A stretch of DNA of 64,000 nucleotides from NCBI RefSeq assembly GCF_000720725.1, contig NZ_JOCQ01000030.1:1-64000 (forward strand), read 5' to 3'. Numbering within the stretch: position 1 is the first letter of the stretch; every line of letters starts with the position of its first letter. The notes beneath the pieces were generated by a model. That model searched no databases, had not been told where the DNA came from, and was given only the letters and a program-made list of their open reading frames with translations. The stretch comes from Streptomyces rimosus subsp. rimosus (GTDB lineage Bacteria > Actinomycetota > Actinomycetes > Streptomycetales > Streptomycetaceae). Made by a program: the position numbers and the translations under genes. Shown here piece by piece: positions 15,864 through 24,579 of this stretch.

Positions 15864-17408
15864 ATGTCTGCCAGACATCCGCGCGCAGCTCTCGTCGCGG
15901 GGCTCCTCACTCTCACCGCTGCGGGCAGCCTGTTGACCGCTGCCCCGGCGGGCGCCGTAGTCGGCACCGTCACCAAGGACGGCTCCTACCCCTTCACGGC
16001 CAAGCTGGACATCGGCGGCTCCCGTAGCTGCTCCGCCGCGCTGGTCGATGAGCAGTGGCTGGTCACCGCCGCCAGCTGCTTCGCCGAGAACCCGGCCCAG
16101 AGCCTGGACGTGCCGGCCGGCGCCCCGAAGATGAAGACCACCGCCACGGTGGGCCGTACGGACCTGACCCGCACGGACGGCTTCGTCCGGGACGTGGAAC
16201 GGCTCGTGCCGCGCGGTGACCGTGACCTGGTCATGGCCAAGCTCGCCAAGCCCGTCACCGGCATCGGCCCTGCCGAGATCACCAACAAGGCCCCGCTGCC
16301 GGGCGAGGACGTCTTCGTCAGCGGCTACGGCCGCACCAAGGACGAATGGGTCCCCGACCGCCTGCACTACGGACGCTTCTCCGTAGGCGCGGCGAAGGAG
16401 ACCACGGTCGGCATCAAGGGCAAGGACAACGGCGCCGCCGTCTGCGAAGGCGACACCGGAGCTCCCGTATGGCGTGACATCAGTGGCCGCTACGAACTGG
16501 TCGGCATCAGCAGCCGGTCGTGGCAGGGCGGCTGCATCGGTCACGATGACCAGATCCGCACGGATGCCATCGCGTCCCGCGCGGACGACATCGCCGGCTG
16601 GATCCAGACGGTGCGGCTGTCGACGAAGTTCCAGAACGTCAGTGACGTGCTCACCTCCGCCGACTTCAACGGTGACGGCCGTACCGACGTCGCCGCTGTC
16701 ATGAACGACGGCAACCTGCACGCCTTCTATGCCAAGCCGGACGGCACTCTGCAGTACGGCCGCGAGCTGTGGACCCACGACGGCACCTGGGGCGGCTACA
16801 AGCAGATCATCGGCGGTGACTTCAACGGTGATGGCCTGGGCGACATCATCGCGCGCCACGAGGACGGCCAGATGTTCCTCTACACCGGAACCGCCGGTGG
16901 CAACCTGAACCCGCGCACCCAGGCCTGGTACGACACGTCCTGGAAGACGATGCGCCAGGTCGTGCGCTTCCGTGTCGACTACAGCTCCCAACGCGACGGC
17001 CTGGCCGCCGTGTGGAGCGACGGCTCGCTGCACGCTTACACCACCAAGGCCGACGGCACGCTCAGCGGGACCCAGCGTGACCTCTGGCACGACAAGACGT
17101 GGGACGGCATGCGCCTCCTGTCCAGCGGCGACTTCAACGGCGACGGCAAGGAGGACATCACCGCCATCGCTCCCGACGGCGGCCTCCGCCTCTACACCCG
17201 TAATGTTCTGGGCAGCGTCACCCGTGCTCCCGACCTCTGGTACGACAAGTCCTGGGGTGCCGCGCTCGCCCTGCTCCCCGGCGACTTCAACGGCGACGGC
17301 AAGGCCGACATCGCCGCCCGCTGGCCCGACCGCAGCCTGCACCTCTACACCGGCAACGGTAAGGGCTCCCTCGCTGCCGGGCCCACCATGTGGCCCACTG
17401 CCCCCTGA
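15864..17408 (+). CDS. Secreted trypsin-fold pseudoprotease with FG-GAP/VCBS-like repeats
   Basis: 514 aa from ATG 15864 (AGGA eight bases upstream; ATG 15858 is only two bases from it). Signal peptide to about residue 30 (AAPAGAV). Residues ~30-250 are a chymotrypsin-fold (S1) domain with the landmark segments WLVTAASC (~63), RDLVMAKL (~119) and CEGDTGAPV (~195). The catalytic His of the TAAHC motif is Ser and the nucleophilic Ser of GDSGGP is Thr, so classical serine-protease activity is unlikely. Residues ~262-510 hold repeats with the calcium-binding DFNGDGxxDI motif at least four times, forming a FG-GAP beta-propeller-like part. Likely a secreted binding protein. Confidence 0.85.
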   Translation: MSARHPRAALVAGLLTLTAAGSLLTAAPAGAVVGTVTKDGSYPFTAKLDIGGSRSCSAALVDEQWLVTAASCFAENPAQSLDVPAGAPKMKTTATVGRTDLTRTDGFVRDVERLVPRGDRDLVMAKLAKPVTGIGPAEITNKAPLPGEDVFVSGYGRTKDEWVPDRLHYGRFSVGAAKETTVGIKGKDNGAAVCEGDTGAPVWRDISGRYELVGISSRSWQGGCIGHDDQIRTDAIASRADDIAGWIQTVRLSTKFQNVSDVLTSADFNGDGRTDVAAVMNDGNLHAFYAKPDGTLQYGRELWTHDGTWGGYKQIIGGDFNGDGLGDIIARHEDGQMFLYTGTAGGNLNPRTQAWYDTSWKTMRQVVRFRVDYSSQRDGLAAVWSDGSLHAYTTKADGTLSGTQRDLWHDKTWDGMRLLSSGDFNGDGKEDITAIAPDGGLRLYTRNVLGSVTRAPDLWYDKSWGAALALLPGDFNGDGKADIAARWPDRSLHLYTGNGKGSLAAGPTMWPTAP

Positions 17409-17770
17409 CCGACCAGCGTGTCCGCACGACTGCTGAGCGCGCCGCCTCCGCGCCGTTCTCAGCGCGTCACCGCTGACTGACCCATCAGCGGGCACAGTCA
17501 CACCGCCGCTTACGCGCCCGGCTGCACATCCGGTCATGTACGCGGAGACATGCCCGCAGCCGTCTTTCCGGTGGGGCCGGCCATGCCGGTCCCACCAGAG
17601 CCTTGCAGTACGAGGAATTCCCCCATGTTCCTGATTTCCGCACCTCGCCGCAGCCTGCCCGAGCACGGCTTCTGCGCCGGCCTGCCGACCACCTGCTCGA
17701 CCACGACGTCCATGGCCATATCGACCATGCCCCCGCGCCCGGTCCCGGCCCTTTCCGGAGCGAGTACAGC
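17409..17770. other. Intergenic region before the acyltransferase gene
   Basis: 362 bases with no credible gene. Short inverted repeats occur near 17432-17466 (CTGAG...CTCAG) and 17469-17488 (CGCTGA...TCAGCG), the latter a possible terminator for the pseudoprotease gene. An in-frame extension of the acyltransferase back to 17603 exists but reads as noncoding. Confidence 0.4.
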
Positions 17771-18967
17771 ATGAACATTCCGCAGAGTGCGGCAGATGCC
17801 CTGGTCGATTCCGGCGCGCAGCGTGCGGTACGCGTCCGAGGGCGCATCCGGCTCACCTCGCCGGTGGAGGTCAAGAGCGGTCGTCCGCAGCGGATCGCGG
17901 CCCTGGACGGGCTGCGTCTGCTGGCCGCCTTGATGGTGGTGGCCTATCACTACATAGCCATCAGCCGGTCGTGGTCCGCCGACGGCAGCAACAGCTTCCC
18001 CAAGCTCTTCCCGTTCGCCGCCTACGGATGGCTCGGCGTCCAGCTGTTCTTCCTGATCAGCGGATTCGTGATCTGCATGAGTTGCTGGGGCCGGCCGCTG
18101 GGTGATTTCTTCGTCTCCCGCGTCATCCGTGTCTTCCCCGCCTACTGGCTCGCGATCATCGTCACCACGCTCGTGGTCGCGCTGGTCCCCGGCGGGCTTG
18201 AGCCGCGCAAATGGCACGATGTCCTGGCCAACTTGACCATGCTGCAGGAGCCCCTGCACGTCCCGCACGTCGATGGTGTCTACTGGACGCTCTTCGCCGA
18301 ACTGCGCTTCTACCTGCTGCTCGCGGCCATGGCCTGGTGGGGCCTGACCTACCGTCGGCTGCTGGCCCTGTGCTGCGTGTGGATCGTGGCCAGCGCCCTG
18401 GGCGCCCGGTCCGAGAGCGTGATCCTGCGGTTGCTGATCATGCCTGACTACAGCTGGTTCTTCATCGCCGGCATCGCCTTCTACCTCATGTACCGCTTCC
18501 GGCCCAACATCCTGCTGGCCGGCATCGTCCTGGTGTGTTTCTGCGCCGCCCAGCCCTCCGTCAACCAAATCTGGCGCTCCTCGCTGAGCAACATGGACCG
18601 CACCGTTCCCTACTGGCCGACCCTGCTGGTCCTGGCCGTGTGCTTCGCCCTGATGGCCCTGATCGCCACCGGAAAGCTCTCCTGGTGCTCTTGGCGCTGG
18701 CTGCCGGTGGCAGGGGCACTGACCTACCCGCTCTACTTGCTCCATGAGTACGTCGGCTGGGAAATCATCCGGTACTTCAGCACCCGCGTCCCCCACCATG
18801 CCCTGCTCGTCGGCCTGGTCACAGCGATGCTCCTGGCCGCTCACCTCGTGCACCGATGCGTCGAACGCCCCGTCTCCCGCTGGCTCAAACCCCGCATCAA
18901 AACAGCCCTGCGCCAGGTCGACCCCTCACGGCCCGGTCCCGGCACAACATCCACCACCAAAACGTAG
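17771..18967 (+). CDS. Acyltransferase family 3 (OafA/YrhL-type) membrane protein
   Basis: 398 aa from ATG 17771 with GGAGCGAG upstream. Integral membrane protein with about ten helices. The family start signature is clear: IAALDGLRLLAALMVVAYHY (residues ~42-61, with the proposed catalytic His), then LFFLISGFVICMS and a conserved Arg-rich loop (FFVSRVIRVFPAYWLA). The C-terminal helix ends in the usual HxxVERPVSRWL. Such enzymes O-acylate cell-envelope sugars or secondary metabolites. The cytoplasmic N-terminal ~40 residues and the basic Thr-rich tail are ordinary. It stands alone between the pseudoprotease and the convergent cyclase, so its acceptor is unknown. Confidence 0.85.
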   Translation: MNIPQSAADALVDSGAQRAVRVRGRIRLTSPVEVKSGRPQRIAALDGLRLLAALMVVAYHYIAISRSWSADGSNSFPKLFPFAAYGWLGVQLFFLISGFVICMSCWGRPLGDFFVSRVIRVFPAYWLAIIVTTLVVALVPGGLEPRKWHDVLANLTMLQEPLHVPHVDGVYWTLFAELRFYLLLAAMAWWGLTYRRLLALCCVWIVASALGARSESVILRLLIMPDYSWFFIAGIAFYLMYRFRPNILLAGIVLVCFCAAQPSVNQIWRSSLSNMDRTVPYWPTLLVLAVCFALMALIATGKLSWCSWRWLPVAGALTYPLYLLHEYVGWEIIRYFSTRVPHHALLVGLVTAMLLAAHLVHRCVERPVSRWLKPRIKTALRQVDPSRPGPGTTSTTKT

Positions 18968-19013
18968 CCGTCCGCCGGGTGTCGAGTGGCACCGCGGCCC
19001 GCCTCTCGCCCCC

Positions 19014-19793
19014 TCAGCAGTCGTCGCCCGGCCGGTCACCGGGCAGCAGGGCCAAGACGCGGGCCGGGAATGCGGTGCTTCGTCGGGCGTTGCCGACGCC
19101 GATCACGATGTGTGCTCCGGTGGGCGGGAGGGTGTGCAGGTTGGTGAGTATTTCGACCTGGTAGCGGTCGTGGTCGAGGACGTACGCCTCGCAGGCGTGC
19201 AGCCGCCGTGCGCTGTCCGGCCCGGTTCCGCTGTCCGGGGGGTCGGCCGTGGTCCACATACCGGGGTCGGTGTTGATCGTCTCGTGGCCGATCGCGGTGA
19301 CCGACCGGCCGACGAGGAGGTGGTGCAGCGCCTCCAGGGTCCAGCCGGGGGTGTGGGAGACGCCGTGGGCGTCATGGTTGTGCATGGCCGTGGCGTCGGG
19401 CCAGCGGCGTGACCAGTCGGTGCGCAGTGCGGCGAAGCAGCCCGCGGGGACGCGGCCGTGCCGTTGTTCCCAGGCGAGGACGTCCGAGAGGGTGAGGCAG
19501 CGGTCGGGGTCGGCGGCGACGTCCGCGGAAATGTCGAAGACGATGAGTGGTAATACGAGGTCTCCGGCCGGGATGGCGTCGATGGTACGGCCGCCGGCCA
19601 CCATTTCCGCCGGGGCGTCCACATGAGTTCCCCACGCGCCCGCGATGCGGTGGTAGGCCGTGTCGAAACCATCTTGTTCGATGGTCATTCCGCAGTACCG
19701 CTGTTCGTCGTCGAATTGCGGACCGTGCGGCTGTCCGGGGGCGAAGGCATGGGTCAAGTCCACTACGTGAGACCAGGTCATGCCGGTCATCAT
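19014..19793 (-). CDS. Cyclase family protein (kynurenine-formamidase-like), with a TTA codon
   Basis: 259 aa, starting at the first of two adjacent ATGs (19793); the ribosome binding site is weak. It belongs to the metal-dependent putative cyclase/KynB-like family: DLTHAFAPGQP near the N terminus, metal-site motif AWGTHVDAPAEM (~residue 54) and the C-terminal TAIGHETINTDPG. The second His of the HxGTHxDxPxH pattern is replaced (PAEM instead of P-H), so metal ligation may differ. Leu in DLVLPLIVFD is encoded by TTA (minus strand, 19551-19553), the codon read by the bldA tRNA in Streptomyces, which would tie expression to development. Probably cotranscribed with the upstream amidinotransferase gene. 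Confidence 0.75.
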   Translation of the reverse strand: MMTGMTWSHVVDLTHAFAPGQPHGPQFDDEQRYCGMTIEQDGFDTAYHRIAGAWGTHVDAPAEMVAGGRTIDAIPAGDLVLPLIVFDISADVAADPDRCLTLSDVLAWEQRHGRVPAGCFAALRTDWSRRWPDATAMHNHDAHGVSHTPGWTLEALHHLLVGRSVTAIGHETINTDPGMWTTADPPDSGTGPDSARRLHACEAYVLDHDRYQVEILTNLHTLPPTGAHIVIGVGNARRSTAFPARVLALLPGDRPGDDC

Positions 19794-19820
19794 GCCGTTC
19801 CGGGACCGTGAATCGGGTCA

Positions 19821-19884
19821 GCGACAATCAGGCCGGCGACAAGCAGAGCAGATCGGCGACAATCAGGCCGGCGGCAATCAGGGC
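19821..19884. repeat. Direct repeats between the amidinotransferase and cyclase genes
   Basis: GCGACAATCAGGCCGGC occurs at 19821-19837 and 19856-19872 (35-base period), with a degenerate third copy (GCGGCAATCAGGGC) at 19871-19884 that reaches into the end of the amidinotransferase gene. Confidence 0.75.
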
Positions 19885-20747
19885 TTCAGGGGGAGACCGC
19901 GGAGTTCCAGTACGCAGCATTTCACTCCGCCGCCGCCCTTGGTCAGTTCGCTCACATTCACGCCGACCGGCTGGAATCCCCGGTCCCGCAGCGTCGGGAA
20001 GAGGCCGTGGGCGGTGTGCGGCAGCAGGACGTGCAGGCCGTCGGAGACGGCATTCAGGCCGAGGGCCGCGGCGTCGGCCGCGGTCGCGTGGAGCGCGTCG
20101 GGGAAGAGCCGCCGCAGTGTCGCCCGGCTGTCCGGGGAGAAGGCGCCGGGATAGTAGATGATCTGGTCCGTGGCGGGGTCCAGGACCGTCAGGGCCGTGT
20201 CGAGATGGTAGTAACGGGGCTCGACGAGTTCGAGGCCGAGTACGGGGCGGCCGAAGAATTCCCGCGCCTCGGCATGTGCCGCCGGGGTGGTGCGGAATCC
20301 GTATCCGGCCAGCAGGTGGGACGCGGTAACCGCGTAATCGCCCTCGCCCTCGTTCGCGTGTTGCGGATCGTGGAAGGCGATTCCGTGCGAACGGAACCAT
20401 GCGCGGTGGGCGTCCGTTTCCGGCGCGCGGTTGCGGTACGAGAAGCGTGCCCCCAGCACGCGGCCGTCGATCACGGTGGCGCCGTTGGCGGCGAAGACCA
20501 TATCCGGTAGTCCGGGCTGAGCCGGTAGTTCCTCGACGGTATGACCGAGTGCGCGCAGGCTGTCCCGCAGATGTTCCCACTGCGAAACGGCCTGTGCGGT
20601 GTCCACCGGTTCATCGGGGTCCATCCACGGCGTTTCCGAGTCCGTGACATCGAAATGGGTCGGCCGGCACATCAGGTAGCAGCGGTGGGTGGCGCGGTGC
20701 GACACAACCTCTCCTTGCCGGCCGGGGAACTCGTGCTCTTCCATCAT
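19878..20747 (-). CDS. Amidinotransferase-fold enzyme, dimethylarginine dimethylaminohydrolase-like
   Basis: 289 aa. Guanidino-group modifying superfamily (arginine deiminase/DDAH/amidinotransferase): substrate-binding CRPTHFDV near residue 28, MVFAANGATVIDG (~83-95), acidic EGEGDY (~134-139), catalytic His in PRYYHLDTAL (~178), and C-terminal nucleophile region GGGGVKCCVLELR with Cys near residue 278. The layout fits DDAH-type hydrolases that release citrulline from arginine derivatives. The substrate is not fixed by sequence alone; ornithine-forming or amidinotransferase roles are possible. Two ATGs in tandem at the start; the upstream region shows no strong ribosome binding site. Downstream cyclase gene is on the same strand 85 bases away. 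Confidence 0.8.
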   Translation of the reverse strand: MMEEHEFPGRQGEVVSHRATHRCYLMCRPTHFDVTDSETPWMDPDEPVDTAQAVSQWEHLRDSLRALGHTVEELPAQPGLPDMVFAANGATVIDGRVLGARFSYRNRAPETDAHRAWFRSHGIAFHDPQHANEGEGDYAVTASHLLAGYGFRTTPAAHAEAREFFGRPVLGLELVEPRYYHLDTALTVLDPATDQIIYYPGAFSPDSRATLRRLFPDALHATAADAAALGLNAVSDGLHVLLPHTAHGLFPTLRDRGFQPVGVNVSELTKGGGGVKCCVLELRGLPLKP

Positions 20748-20862
20748 GGTTCGTGCGGCGGCTGCCGAAACGGCATGCGGGTGGGTGTTCCCCCATCAGG
20801 GCAGCGGGGCGGCAGGTCAGCTGGCATCAGGGCAGCAGCGGCCGGGCGTCGCGCGCGCACCC

Positions 20863-22021
20863 TTACGCGCGACGCTCGCCCCCCGCACGCCGTACGCCGT
20901 TCTCAGGGCCGCGGCCCACGGCATCGGCGTCGACGAGGCTGCCGAGCCCGCGTACGCGGAAGGACGTCCGGGAGCGTGCTTCTCCGAGGGATTCGACGGC
21001 CGCGCACCAGACGTCCAGATCGGAGTTCTTGGTCAGTTCGTCGGAGCGGGCCCTGGCGCGGGCGGAGGCGCGTTCCCAGTTGGCGGGGTCGCGCAGGGAC
21101 ATCAGGGCGTGGGTCCAGGCGTTGAGATCGTCGCGGTAGGCGAAGCTGCCCGCCTCGCCCAGGGACTCGACCAGGCCGGGGGTGGGGTGGGCGATCACCG
21201 GGATACCGGCGGCGAAGGCCTCGACCGCGCCGCGGCCCCAGGACTCGTACAGGCTGGGCATGAGCATGACGCGGGAGCGGCCGTGGACGCGGGTGCGCAT
21301 CTCCTTGCCGGTGACGCCGTCGAGGACCTCGCAGTTGGGCAGGCGGGGCGGGGGCATGACCTGCGGGCCGTAGGCGCCGCGGACGCCCAGGAAGTGCCAT
21401 TCGGGGGTCCAGGCGGCGAGCTGCCGGAAGAGTTCGCCGCCCTTGTCGGGGTTGAGGTTGACCAGGGTCGCGCAGCCGCCGGGTTCGGTGCGGTACTCCT
21501 CGGCGAGCACGGGCGGGCGGACGACGATGGCCTGCCGCGGCAGGAATTCGGCCGGGTAACGGGCGTAGTGGATCTCGCCGTCGCGGCGGATCCATTCGCT
21601 GTTGTAGACGACGAGGTCGGCGCCTGCCGCGTTGTGGAAGCTGGTGGTGAAGTTGTCGTGACAGATGACAACTACGGGAATCTGTCGGGTCCTGGCGCAG
21701 GCCGGTGATGAGGGGGACGTTCTCGAAGTGGGACAGCAGGACGTCCGCCCGCCGGGCCTCGGCGGCGAAGTCGGCGCCTTCCTGGAAGGGGACCATCCGT
21801 ACGCCGTCGATGTCGTAGGACGTGTCGATGGCACCGGGATGGGAGAGCCAGACGGCGACATGGTGGCCGCGTTCGGCCAGGGGGCGGAGCATCGAGTGGA
21901 GCATCCACTCGGAGCCCGCGCTGTGGGCCGGTGGGTATCCGTAGACCCGGGCCGTGATCGACATGCCCCGTGACGTACGGGGTGCGGCCGGCCTGAGCGG
22001 ACGGGATGCCACCGTGTCCAC
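20863..22021 (-). pseudogene. Glycosyltransferase (GT4-like), disrupted by a frameshift
   Basis: The gene reads in two frames. From GTG 22021 (AGGGAG nine bases upstream) the first part runs through ITARVYGYPPAHSAGSEWML and FENVPLITGLRQD; after about 21690 sense continues only in another frame as IPVVVICHDNFTTSFHNAAG and on to the stop at 20863. That second part has the GT-B family hallmarks VVYNSEWIRRD, LVNLNPDKGGELF and the SLYESWGRGAVEAFAAGIPV sugar-nucleotide site. Removing one C from the CCC run at 21687-21689 would restore one ~385-aa protein. Either a recent inactivation, a sequence error or, less likely, programmed frameshifting. Intact homologues would transfer a nucleotide-activated sugar. 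Confidence 0.75.
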
Positions 22022-22168
22022 GTGCGAGGACTCCCTTCGGTCGGGGTGGTGCGGATGCGCGTGGACGGGTAGGCCGCCCACCGCGCGGACGCCTGAGGGG
22101 CTGCCGCAGCCGCCGTGCGGTGCCGCGGGGCACGACGCCGTACGGCGGCCCGGAACCGGCGCTCCGGC

Positions 22169-23617
22169 TCAGAGCGCCGTGACCCGGATCAGCGACGAGG
22201 CCGACGTGTGGTCGCCCACCTGGAAGCCCAGGCTCGTGTCGCCCAGCGGGGCCTCGGCGGACGCGGTCACCCCGACCAGGGCGCCGGATTTTGAACCCTT
22301 GCCGGCCAGGGCCGGGTCGACGCCGTCGAAGGTGAGCGTCAGACCGTCCGCCGACAGCGTCCCCTTGTAGGAGCCCACTTCCTTCCACTCGGAGCCCTGC
22401 ACGACCCCTACGATCAGCCGGTCGGCGAGCCGCAGGCCCTTGCCCTGGGGGAGGGTCACGCGGACGCGCTGCGCGGGTACGCCGCCGTCCTCGACGGCCT
22501 GGAGTTCCATGCCCGCGTAGCGGGGCTCGCCGCCGCGCACCAGTGTCACCGGTCCGCCCGGCGACACCGAGAACCGGCCCTGGCCGCGGCCCGCCGTGTA
22601 GCGGTAATAGACGCTGCCGAGCTGGAACGCGTCCTCCGCCTTGGCCGGGTTCCAGCTCAGGTAGCTGGGCGAGCCGTCCGGGTCGGCGGCCTGCGGCCAG
22701 ACCAGGAACCGGTAGTAGCCCGGCTTGTCGCCCAGCTGCCGCAGGTCGACCGCGGGCAGCGTCACCTTGCGGCCCGTACCGGCGTCGCGATGCCCCTCCG
22801 CCTTCTGGAGCTGCGGGGTCGGGGTGTAGTGGGACGGCGTGCCGTCCTCGTGGACGAGCTGGTAGTACACGTGGTCGCTGTTGTTGCCCGGTACGTCCTG
22901 CTCGCCCTGGCGCAGATTGACCAGGTCGATGATGAACTTGTCGCCGGGGATGCGGCCGTTGTCCGATACGTAGCCGAATCCGGCCTGACTGTTGGGCGTC
23001 CCGCCCCAGTTGAGGTCGTACGGCAGCCGGACGAACGGCCGGCCCACCTTCTCCGGGTCGGTCCGCGCCCAGGCGCCCGCGAGCACCTCGATCTCCGGGC
23101 TCGCGGTGCGCACGTCGCCGTTGTCGAGCGTGACGTCGACCCGGATCTGGTACCGGCGGCTGTAGGCCGGCCGCGGGTCGGCGTCGACGTTGAGGTCGCC
23201 GCGCAGCGTGAAGGTGATCAGGTCGGAGTCGGCGAGGAAGGTCAGGTCGATGACCTCGAACTCCTGGTCGGTACCGCTGCGGCCGCGCTTGACCTCGACG
23301 GCGTTCATGCCCGCCTGGCCGTTGCCGGTGTAGGAGTAGCGCACCGTACTGATCTTGACGCCCATCGGGACGCGGACCCGTCCGTCATGGCGGAACTCGC
23401 TGTCCCAGACGGCGAAGCGGTTCGCGTGGCCGAGGGTGCGGATGCCGGTCCATTCCGGGTCCGTGCGGTCGGCCTGGGGGGCGCCCCGTGTGCCGGCGCG
23501 CCATGCCGCGCGGTCAAGGCTGACTCGGCGTCCGGAGCGCGGGAAAGGGGCCTCCGTGTGCGGATGCCGTTCCTTGCCACCGGCATGGTCGGCCGGGCCT
23601 CGCCTCAGCGGCGACAC
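22169..23617 (-). CDS. Beta-rich protein of unknown function
   Basis: Up to 482 aa from GTG 23617; the true start may be later, since the first ~50 residues are Arg/Pro-rich and a family-like sequence begins near DPEWTGIRTLGHANRFAVWD. No signal peptide or membrane helix is evident. The rest is rich in Gly, Thr, Val and Asp with alternating hydrophobics, as in beta-sandwich modules: a first region to about residue 170, a middle region with WGGTPNSQAGFGYVSDNGR and GYYRFLVWPQAADPDG, and a C-terminal ~130 residues typical of extracellular binding domains. No catalytic motif recognised. It lies 147 bases upstream of the broken glycosyltransferase on the same strand. Confidence 0.6.
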   Translation of the reverse strand: MSPLRRGPADHAGGKERHPHTEAPFPRSGRRVSLDRAAWRAGTRGAPQADRTDPEWTGIRTLGHANRFAVWDSEFRHDGRVRVPMGVKISTVRYSYTGNGQAGMNAVEVKRGRSGTDQEFEVIDLTFLADSDLITFTLRGDLNVDADPRPAYSRRYQIRVDVTLDNGDVRTASPEIEVLAGAWARTDPEKVGRPFVRLPYDLNWGGTPNSQAGFGYVSDNGRIPGDKFIIDLVNLRQGEQDVPGNNSDHVYYQLVHEDGTPSHYTPTPQLQKAEGHRDAGTGRKVTLPAVDLRQLGDKPGYYRFLVWPQAADPDGSPSYLSWNPAKAEDAFQLGSVYYRYTAGRGQGRFSVSPGGPVTLVRGGEPRYAGMELQAVEDGGVPAQRVRVTLPQGKGLRLADRLIVGVVQGSEWKEVGSYKGTLSADGLTLTFDGVDPALAGKGSKSGALVGVTASAEAPLGDTSLGFQVGDHTSASSLIRVTAL

Positions 23618-24026
23618 GCGTCACATGCGTACCGCTCGGCCACCGCGCCGCCGTCCCCCGCGCCTCACGGGACCCTTCACTCCCGTACGCCTCCCGCACA
23701 CCTGTCTCCCATCGGCACACAATGACCTGGACTCCATCCCCCGGCGCTCGACGGTGGCTTTCGCGCCGTCCGCCCGTTCGCGGGGGGACAGGGGGATGCG
23801 AGGGAAGGGCGGCGCCGGAACAGGACAGCGGGCCACGTGCTCGGCGGCGGGGGTGTTCGACGCTGCTTGCGACGGGCGGCCACGCGGTCGGCAGTTCAGC
23901 CCGGCCGTGACCGGATGCCGATTCGAACGCTCCGGTGTCCGGTTGCGCCGGATGTGGACCGGCGGAGGACAGCCCTAACGTGAGCCCGCCTCTTCTCAGT
24001 ACCCGACCGGGAAAGGAACGGGACCC
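23618..24026. other. Divergent intergenic region
   Basis: 409 bases between the divergent beta-rich protein gene and the MABP-like gene. No gene or convincing promoter pair seen; only the AAAGGAAC ribosome binding site of the downstream gene at its right end. Small open readings here lack start signals. Confidence 0.45.
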
Positions 24027-24452
24027 ATGGCCGTCATCAACCTCATGGTCCTCGAAGGCGACGAGCAGGAGCCCGAGGGCTGGACGAAGATAAACAAGGA
24101 TCTGAACGCCGGCGCCGGCGGCGAGTACCTGTACTTCGCCTACGAGACCGACAGCAACCGCGCCGCGCCCAACACGGCGTTCGGTCCGCTCACCGACATC
24201 ATCTTCCTGAGCAAGGGCGAGGACCCGCCGCACGGCTACCGCAAGCTCAACAAGGACCTGAACGCGGGCGCGGGCGGCGAGTTCATCTACGCCGCCTACA
24301 CCCGCAGCACCGAGCAGGGCTCGCCGGTCAACTCCCTGGATGTCGCCCTGACCGACAACCGCGACTACCAGCCCCCGAAGCCCTGGGAGCGCTACGACAA
24401 GGACCTGAACGCGGGCGCGGGCGGCAAGTACGTGTACCTGCTGCACATTTGA
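24027..24452 (+). CDS. Triple-repeat MABP-like beta-prism protein
   Basis: 141 aa from ATG 24027 with AAAGGAAC upstream. Three tandem copies of a ~45-residue unit each carry DLNAGAGG followed by an aromatic/Tyr strand: KDLNAGAGGEYLYFAY (residues ~25-40), KDLNAGAGGEFIYAAY (~75-90) and KDLNAGAGGKYVYLLH (~125-140). The W-x-K(I/L)N-KDLN-GAGG-(Y/F)-(I/V)Y pattern resembles the MABP/beta-prism fold of eukaryotic MVB12 and related proteins, which binds membranes; in bacteria the role is unknown. No signal peptide, so probably cytoplasmic or released by another route. Pseudo-threefold symmetry suggests a single beta-prism domain. Confidence 0.7.
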   Translation: MAVINLMVLEGDEQEPEGWTKINKDLNAGAGGEYLYFAYETDSNRAAPNTAFGPLTDIIFLSKGEDPPHGYRKLNKDLNAGAGGEFIYAAYTRSTEQGSPVNSLDVALTDNRDYQPPKPWERYDKDLNAGAGGKYVYLLHI

Positions 24453-24579
24453 TCCGGCAGCGAGCGGGAAGCGGGCGGGGTGGTGGGGGCCGCTCCGCCC
24501 GTCTCACCGTCGCTCCGCCCGTCTCGGCGCTGTCCGGCCCGTCTCGGCGCCGTCCCGCCCGCCCCCGTGCCCGCCGGGC

